64,000 nt of DNA from Sphingomonadales bacterium UBA656 (GTDB lineage: Bacteria; Pseudomonadota; Alphaproteobacteria; Sphingomonadales; Sphingomonadaceae), in contig DBOC01000008.1 in the NCBI GenBank assembly GCA_002299895.1, positions 62,001 through 126,000 on the forward strand, in the 5' to 3' direction. Positions within the stretch are counted from its first letter, which is position 1, and every line of letters starts with the position of its first letter. The translations under genes and the position numbers were made by a program. This document shows positions 60,045 through 64,000 of this stretch, in pieces. The notes below the pieces were generated by a model. The model saw only the letters and a list, made by a program, of their open reading frames with translations. It was not told the origin of the DNA and ran no database searches.

Positions 60045-60985
60045 TATGCCACCGCCCCTTTATCCATCAGCGCCTCTTTGACGATGATGTCGACAAGCTG
60101 TTCATAGCTGATCCCGACATGACGTGCTTGTTCGGGTACAAGGCTGAGCGGGGTCATGCCCGGCTGTGTATTGGTTTCGAGAACGAAAACGCCGTCCATG
60201 CCCGCTTCATCATCCCAGCGGAAATCGGTGCGCGAGGCGCCTTTGCAGCCGAGCAATTGGTGCGCACGCAGCGCGGTTTCCAGCATATATTGGGCAATAT
60301 CATCGGGGATATCCGCAGGACAAATATGTTCGGTCAACCCGTCGGTATATTTCGCATCAAAATCATAAAAGCCGCTTTTCGGCTTTAACTCGGTCACGCA
60401 CAAAGCCTTATCGCCCAATACCGCCACGGTCAGTTCACGGCCTTTGATGAAGGGTTCGGCGAGCAGCCGATCAAATTCCTGCCACGGCCCCTTGGCATCG
60501 CGCGCAATCGGGTTGCCGTAATTGCTGTCTTCGGTGACGATGGCCACACCAACCGAGCTGCCTTCGTTCACAGGTTTTAGGACATATGGGCGCGGCAGTG
60601 GGTCAGCCACGAATAGGCTTTCGCTGTCGACCATGGTGCCTTTTGGCATCGGAATTCCGGCGGGCACGAGGCATTGCTTCGTCAGTTCCTTATCAATGGC
60701 GATAACCGACGTCACCATGCCGCTATGCGTGTACGGAATGTCCATCAAATCCAGCATACCCTGCACCGAGCCATCTTCACCGGGAACACCGTGTAAGGCA
60801 TTAAACACTACGTCAGGGCGAAGGGCGGCGAGCACTTGTGCTACATTGCGGTCCATATCGACGCGGCTGACCTGATAACCGACCTTTTCAAGCGCATCGG
60901 CCACGCCATTGCCGCTCATTAAGGACACAGGGCGTTCGTTCGACCATCCGCCCATCAATACCGCAACGTGAATTTGCTTACTCAT
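60044..60985 (-). CDS. ddl: D-alanine--D-alanine ligase
   Basis: Ddl joins two D-alanines with ATP for the peptidoglycan stem peptide. The 313-residue ATP-grasp protein starts VAVLMGGWSNERPVSLMSG, has NALHGVPGEDGSVQGMLDL and VLKPVNEGSSVGV, and ends with the metal-binding FVLETNTQPGMTPLSLVPEQA. It is in the dcw cluster, overlapping murB by 4 nt. Confidence 0.96.
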   Translation of the reverse strand: MSKQIHVAVLMGGWSNERPVSLMSGNGVADALEKVGYQVSRVDMDRNVAQVLAALRPDVVFNALHGVPGEDGSVQGMLDLMDIPYTHSGMVTSVIAIDKELTKQCLVPAGIPMPKGTMVDSESLFVADPLPRPYVLKPVNEGSSVGVAIVTEDSNYGNPIARDAKGPWQEFDRLLAEPFIKGRELTVAVLGDKALCVTELKPKSGFYDFDAKYTDGLTEHICPADIPDDIAQYMLETALRAHQLLGCKGASRTDFRWDDEAGMDGVFVLETNTQPGMTPLSLVPEQARHVGISYEQLVDIIVKEALMDKGAVA

Positions 60986-61878
60986 TTCGTTTCACCCACG
61001 CGCTGTATTTCCCATATCAGGTCGACGCCCGAATGCGCCATGACGCGGGCGCGGACTTCTTCGCCCAGCGCCTCGATATCCGCGCTGGTTGCGTCGTCTG
61101 TATTAATCAAAAAATTGGTGTGCTTTTCGGACACCTGCGCACCGCCAATTTGAAGACCGCGGCATCCCGCCGCGTCGACCAATTGCCACGCTTTATGGCC
61201 ATCCGGATTCTTAAAGGTTGAGCCGCCGGTTTTGGAACGCAGTGGCTGCGATGCTTCGCGCGATGCGCTGATCCGGTCCATCTCAGCCTGTATCGCTTCA
61301 GGTTCGCCCGGACGCCCTTGGAAACGCGCCGCCACGACAATAGCACCATCGGGCAATTCGGAATGACGATAGGAATAATGCAAATCTTCGACCGACAAGG
61401 TCACGAGTGATCCGTCGCGCAGCACGACATCACAATCGCGCAATATGTCCTTTACCTCACCGCCATAAGCGCCGCCATTCATGCGCACAAATCCACCGAC
61501 GGTGCCCGGGATTGAGCGCAAAAATTCTAAGCCAGCTATGCCCTTGTCCCGCGCGGTCGAGGACACCAATATGCCTGACGCCCCTCCGCCACAGGCCAGC
61601 GTCACTGGATCAATGCACGCAACCTTCGCAAAGGCCTTACCCAGCCGAACCACGACACCCCTTACGCCGCCGTCGCGAATAATCAGGTTTGAGCCGAGGC
61701 CCAGCGCCATAACCGGCGTAGCAGGGTCAAGTTGGCGCAAAAAGGATTGCAGGTCGGCGACATCCTTTGGTTCAAACAATATGTCTGCGCTGCCGCCCGA
61801 TTTGAACCACACCAATGGTGCCAATGGCGCATCTTGCGTCAAACGCCCTTCTACGTGCGGCACGGGTTGCATGGTCAT
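60982..61878 (-). CDS. murB: UDP-N-acetylenolpyruvoylglucosamine reductase
   Basis: MurB reduces UDP-GlcNAc-enolpyruvate to UDP-MurNAc with FAD and NADPH. The 298-residue protein has VWFKSGGSADILFEP, the FAD motif LGLGSNLIIRDGG, SIPGTVGGFVRMNGGAYGGE, and the GGSTFKNPDGHKAW segment with the catalytic Ser. Length and the absence of extra domains fit the short (type II) MurB. It overlaps murC and ddl by 4 nt each. Confidence 0.96.
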   Translation of the reverse strand: MTMQPVPHVEGRLTQDAPLAPLVWFKSGGSADILFEPKDVADLQSFLRQLDPATPVMALGLGSNLIIRDGGVRGVVVRLGKAFAKVACIDPVTLACGGGASGILVSSTARDKGIAGLEFLRSIPGTVGGFVRMNGGAYGGEVKDILRDCDVVLRDGSLVTLSVEDLHYSYRHSELPDGAIVVAARFQGRPGEPEAIQAEMDRISASREASQPLRSKTGGSTFKNPDGHKAWQLVDAAGCRGLQIGGAQVSEKHTNFLINTDDATSADIEALGEEVRARVMAHSGVDLIWEIQRVGETK

Positions 61879-63293
61879 GCACGCGCTGCCTTTATCGCGT
61901 CAGCCAAGCCAGCGGCCCATTTGGTGATATCGCCAGCGCCCAAGCAGACAATGATGTCATTGCCTTGCACCACCTCGGCCAATGTGCGCGCCAAATCACC
62001 TGCATCGGCGACCGTCGCGGCGGAACGATGTCCCCGCGCCTTAATGCCATGCACCAATGCCGCAGCATCTATGCCATCAATCGGCCCCTCGCCCGCGGCA
62101 TATACCGGAGAGATGAACACCATGTCGGCATCGTTAAAGGCTTGCTGAAAATCATCCATATGGTCGCGCAACCGCGTGAAACGGTGCGGCTGCGCCACGG
62201 CAATCACCCGACCCTGTGCGCCTTCACGGGCAGCAGACAGCACCGCACGGATTTCAACGGGATGGTGGCCATAATCGTCGATGATCGTAACGACGCCATC
62301 GCTGCGATCTACTTCGCCGACTTTGGTAAACCGCCGTTTGACGCCGCCGAATTTGTCAAAGCCATGCTCAATCGCCGCATCGCTCATCCCCATTTCAAGG
62401 CCAACCGCGACAGCGGCCAGCGCATTTTGGACATTATGGCGGCCTGGCATGGGAAGCCGAATATTTTGTATCGTCCGCAGCGAGCCGTCGCGGGCGCGGA
62501 CAACTACATCGAAGCTGTTACCACCGGGATGCGGGGTAACATTTTCGCCGCGAATATCGGCCTGCGCCGAAAAGCCATAAGTGATGATCCGACGGTCGCG
62601 GATCTTCGGCAAAATCGCCTGCACTTCGGGATGGTCGAGGCACATAATCGCCGCGCCATAAAAAGGCACGTTTTCGACGAATTCGACAAAGGCGTTTTTG
62701 ATCGCATCGAAATCGCCATAATGGTCGAGATGCTCAGGATCGATATTGGTGACAACGGCCAGCGTGCCATCAAGCCGCAGGAAGCTACCGTCGCTTTCAT
62801 CTGCCTCAACCACCATCCAGTCGCTGGCCCCAAGGCGCGCGTTCGAGCCGTAGCTATTGATGATGCCGCCGTTGATGACAGTCGGATCAATGCCGCCATG
62901 GTCCAGCATCGCGGCAATCAGCGATGTTGTTGTCGTCTTGCCATGCGTGCCAGCCACCGCGACCGTGTGCTTCAACCGCATTAATTCGGCGAGCATTTCG
63001 GCACGGCGTACCAAGGGTATGCGGCGTTCCAAAGCAGCGTCGCGTTCTGGATTACCAGCCTTTACCGCAGTTGATGTTACCACAACCGCCGCATCGCCCA
63101 GATTGTCGGCACTATGACCAATCATTACCTTGATGCCGCGCTGGCGCAGCCCATCAATGACATAGCTATCGGCGATGTCGCTGCCCTGCACTTGGTAACC
63201 CAAATTGTGCATGACCTCCGCAATGCCCGACATGCCGATGCCGCCAATGCCAACGAAATGCACAATACCGATATCCGTTGGAACACCTCTCAT
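61875..63293 (-). CDS. murC: UDP-N-acetylmuramate--L-alanine ligase
   Basis: MurC adds L-alanine to UDP-MurNAc with ATP. The 472-residue protein begins VHFVGIGGIGMSGIAEVMHNLGY, has the P-loop GTHGKTTTTSLIAAML near 115, the VEADESDGSFL motif with the metal-binding region, and IDDYGHHPVEIRAVL in the C-terminal domain. It overlaps murG and murB by 4 nt each. Confidence 0.97.
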   Translation of the reverse strand: MRGVPTDIGIVHFVGIGGIGMSGIAEVMHNLGYQVQGSDIADSYVIDGLRQRGIKVMIGHSADNLGDAAVVVTSTAVKAGNPERDAALERRIPLVRRAEMLAELMRLKHTVAVAGTHGKTTTTSLIAAMLDHGGIDPTVINGGIINSYGSNARLGASDWMVVEADESDGSFLRLDGTLAVVTNIDPEHLDHYGDFDAIKNAFVEFVENVPFYGAAIMCLDHPEVQAILPKIRDRRIITYGFSAQADIRGENVTPHPGGNSFDVVVRARDGSLRTIQNIRLPMPGRHNVQNALAAVAVGLEMGMSDAAIEHGFDKFGGVKRRFTKVGEVDRSDGVVTIIDDYGHHPVEIRAVLSAAREGAQGRVIAVAQPHRFTRLRDHMDDFQQAFNDADMVFISPVYAAGEGPIDGIDAAALVHGIKARGHRSAATVADAGDLARTLAEVVQGNDIIVCLGAGDITKWAAGLADAIKAARA

Positions 63294-64000
63294 GCTGCAT
63301 TCTCTTTGGCTAGTGCGGGGGATGGGCTGAAACCGCTGCTGGATTGGGCTTGTGATTTGATGCCATGCATGATGGGGGCGCGGCCAAAGGATTCTACCAA
63401 ATCGGCTAGATCGGCGACGGCATTGGGCCGACCACAGCTTTTGGCGGCCTTGGCAGCATTTTCCATCGCTCCAGGCTCAAACGCTATCATCTGGATCTGC
63501 TTGGCTAGCTCCAATGCCGTGAACTCTGGCTGCGCAATGGCGCGTGCCCCGCCCGCTTCGACCATTTCTTTAACATTGTAGCTTTGATGATCGTCGGTCG
63601 CGCTGGGCAGCGGGACCAATATCGCTGGCCGCCCTGCGCATGTTAATTCGGCAATGGTCGATGCCCCTGCCCGCGATATCACCATATGTGCCCAACCAAG
63701 CCGCTGCGGCAAGTCTGGCAAATAAGTTGCCAACTCTGCTGGAACATCATGGGCAGCATAAGCCGCGCGCACGGCATCAATATCTTCTGCGCGGCATTGC
63801 TGTGTTACTTGCAAACGCCGCCGTAAACTCATTGGCAAATTCGATAGCCCGTCAGGCACAACATTGGAAAGCACCGTTGCGCCTTGGCTTCCGCCCGTAA
63901 CCAGCACGCGAAAGATGCCTTCGGTCGATAAAGCTGGATAAGGCTGCTCCCGCAATTCAAGCACCTCTTCGCGGACCGGGTTACCGACCAGATGCACTTT
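63290..64000 (-). CDS. murG: MurG glycosyltransferase, partial (N-terminus off right edge)
   Basis: MurG adds GlcNAc to lipid I to make lipid II at the cytoplasmic membrane. Only the C-terminal 236 residues are visible, from within the linker (HLVGNPVREEV) on. The UDP-GlcNAc-binding half has VTGGSQGATVLSNVVP, ISRAGASTIAELTCAGRPAILVPLPSATDDHQSYNVKEMV. It overlaps murC by 4 nt. The ATG inside the visible part is not the start. Confidence 0.95.
   Translation of the reverse strand, partial: KVHLVGNPVREEVLELREQPYPALSTEGIFRVLVTGGSQGATVLSNVVPDGLSNLPMSLRRRLQVTQQCRAEDIDAVRAAYAAHDVPAELATYLPDLPQRLGWAHMVISRAGASTIAELTCAGRPAILVPLPSATDDHQSYNVKEMVEAGGARAIAQPEFTALELAKQIQMIAFEPGAMENAAKAAKSCGRPNAVADLADLVESFGRAPIMHGIKSQAQSSSGFSPSPALAKENAA

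Noticed and set aside
61815..62984. 389-codon plus-strand ORF opposite murC
   Set aside because: Antisense to an intact murC, with no recognisable motif or ribosome site.
1..64000. CRISPR arrays, prophage, transposases, defence genes
   Set aside because: No regularly spaced repeats, integrase, transposase or phage structural genes were seen on either strand.

Overview
The window looks like a core chromosomal segment of a sphingomonad (Alphaproteobacteria, Sphingomonadales; Sphingorhabdus/Sphingopyxis-like is the best guess). The evidence is the two-piece circularly permuted tmRNA with tag ANDNEALALAA, the dcw cluster (murG-murC-murB-ddl-ftsQ-ftsA-ftsZ), hdaA, the lptD-surA-pdxA-rsmA operon and the overall protein character. 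I see no prophage, insertion sequence, CRISPR array or rRNA. One tRNA (Lys-TTT) and one tmRNA are present.

Layout. 1-3.6 kb: hdaA (partial) and an exported DUF2066-like protein, divergent from purM and a purN fused to a YjbR/MmcQ domain; a REP-like palindromic doublet lies between purM and purN. 3.7-6.2 kb: pepA-holC-ndk on the minus strand. 6.3-11.8 kb: lptD-surA-pdxA-rsmA (outer-membrane biogenesis, pyridoxal phosphate, rRNA methylation). 11.9-15.4 kb: an M20 hydrolase coupled to astA-astB (arginine succinyltransferase pathway). 15.5-18.3 kb: tmRNA, then a ferredoxin and two tandem cysteine desulfurases. 18.4-24.4 kb: alpha/beta hydrolase, rpiB-glyA-(zinc ribbon)-nrdR-trmJ, chorismate mutase, rpsD. 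24.4-29.6 kb: exported M28 peptidase, aguA, exported methyltransferase, aguB, folK, tRNA-Lys. 29.6-38.9 kb: an eight-gene minus-strand acyl-CoA catabolic operon (four acyl-CoA dehydrogenases, an HTD2-type hydratase, crotonase, thiolase, CaiB-type CoA-transferase). 39.2-42.8 kb: cysD-cysNC-cysQ sulfate activation. 42.8-51.9 kb: S41 lipoprotein protease, ahpC-ahpF, wecB, ugd, acyl-CoA synthetase, DUF938 methyltransferase. 51.9-56 kb: a gcvH remnant, gcvT, dgt-like HD hydrolase, TPR/SPOR protein. 56.1-64 kb: the division and cell-wall cluster, running off the right edge inside murG.

Most of the window is conserved housekeeping sequence. The parts most worth a second look are the 40-codon GcvH-like remnant that stays translationally coupled between an intact gcvT and a DUF938 gene, the acyl-CoA operon whose substrate is unknown and which has no regulator, the PurN-YjbR fusion, the REP-like repeats, and the M20 hydrolase coupled to astAB. 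I do not see a clear new defence or mobile system. Family assignments rest on motifs read by eye; no database search was run.
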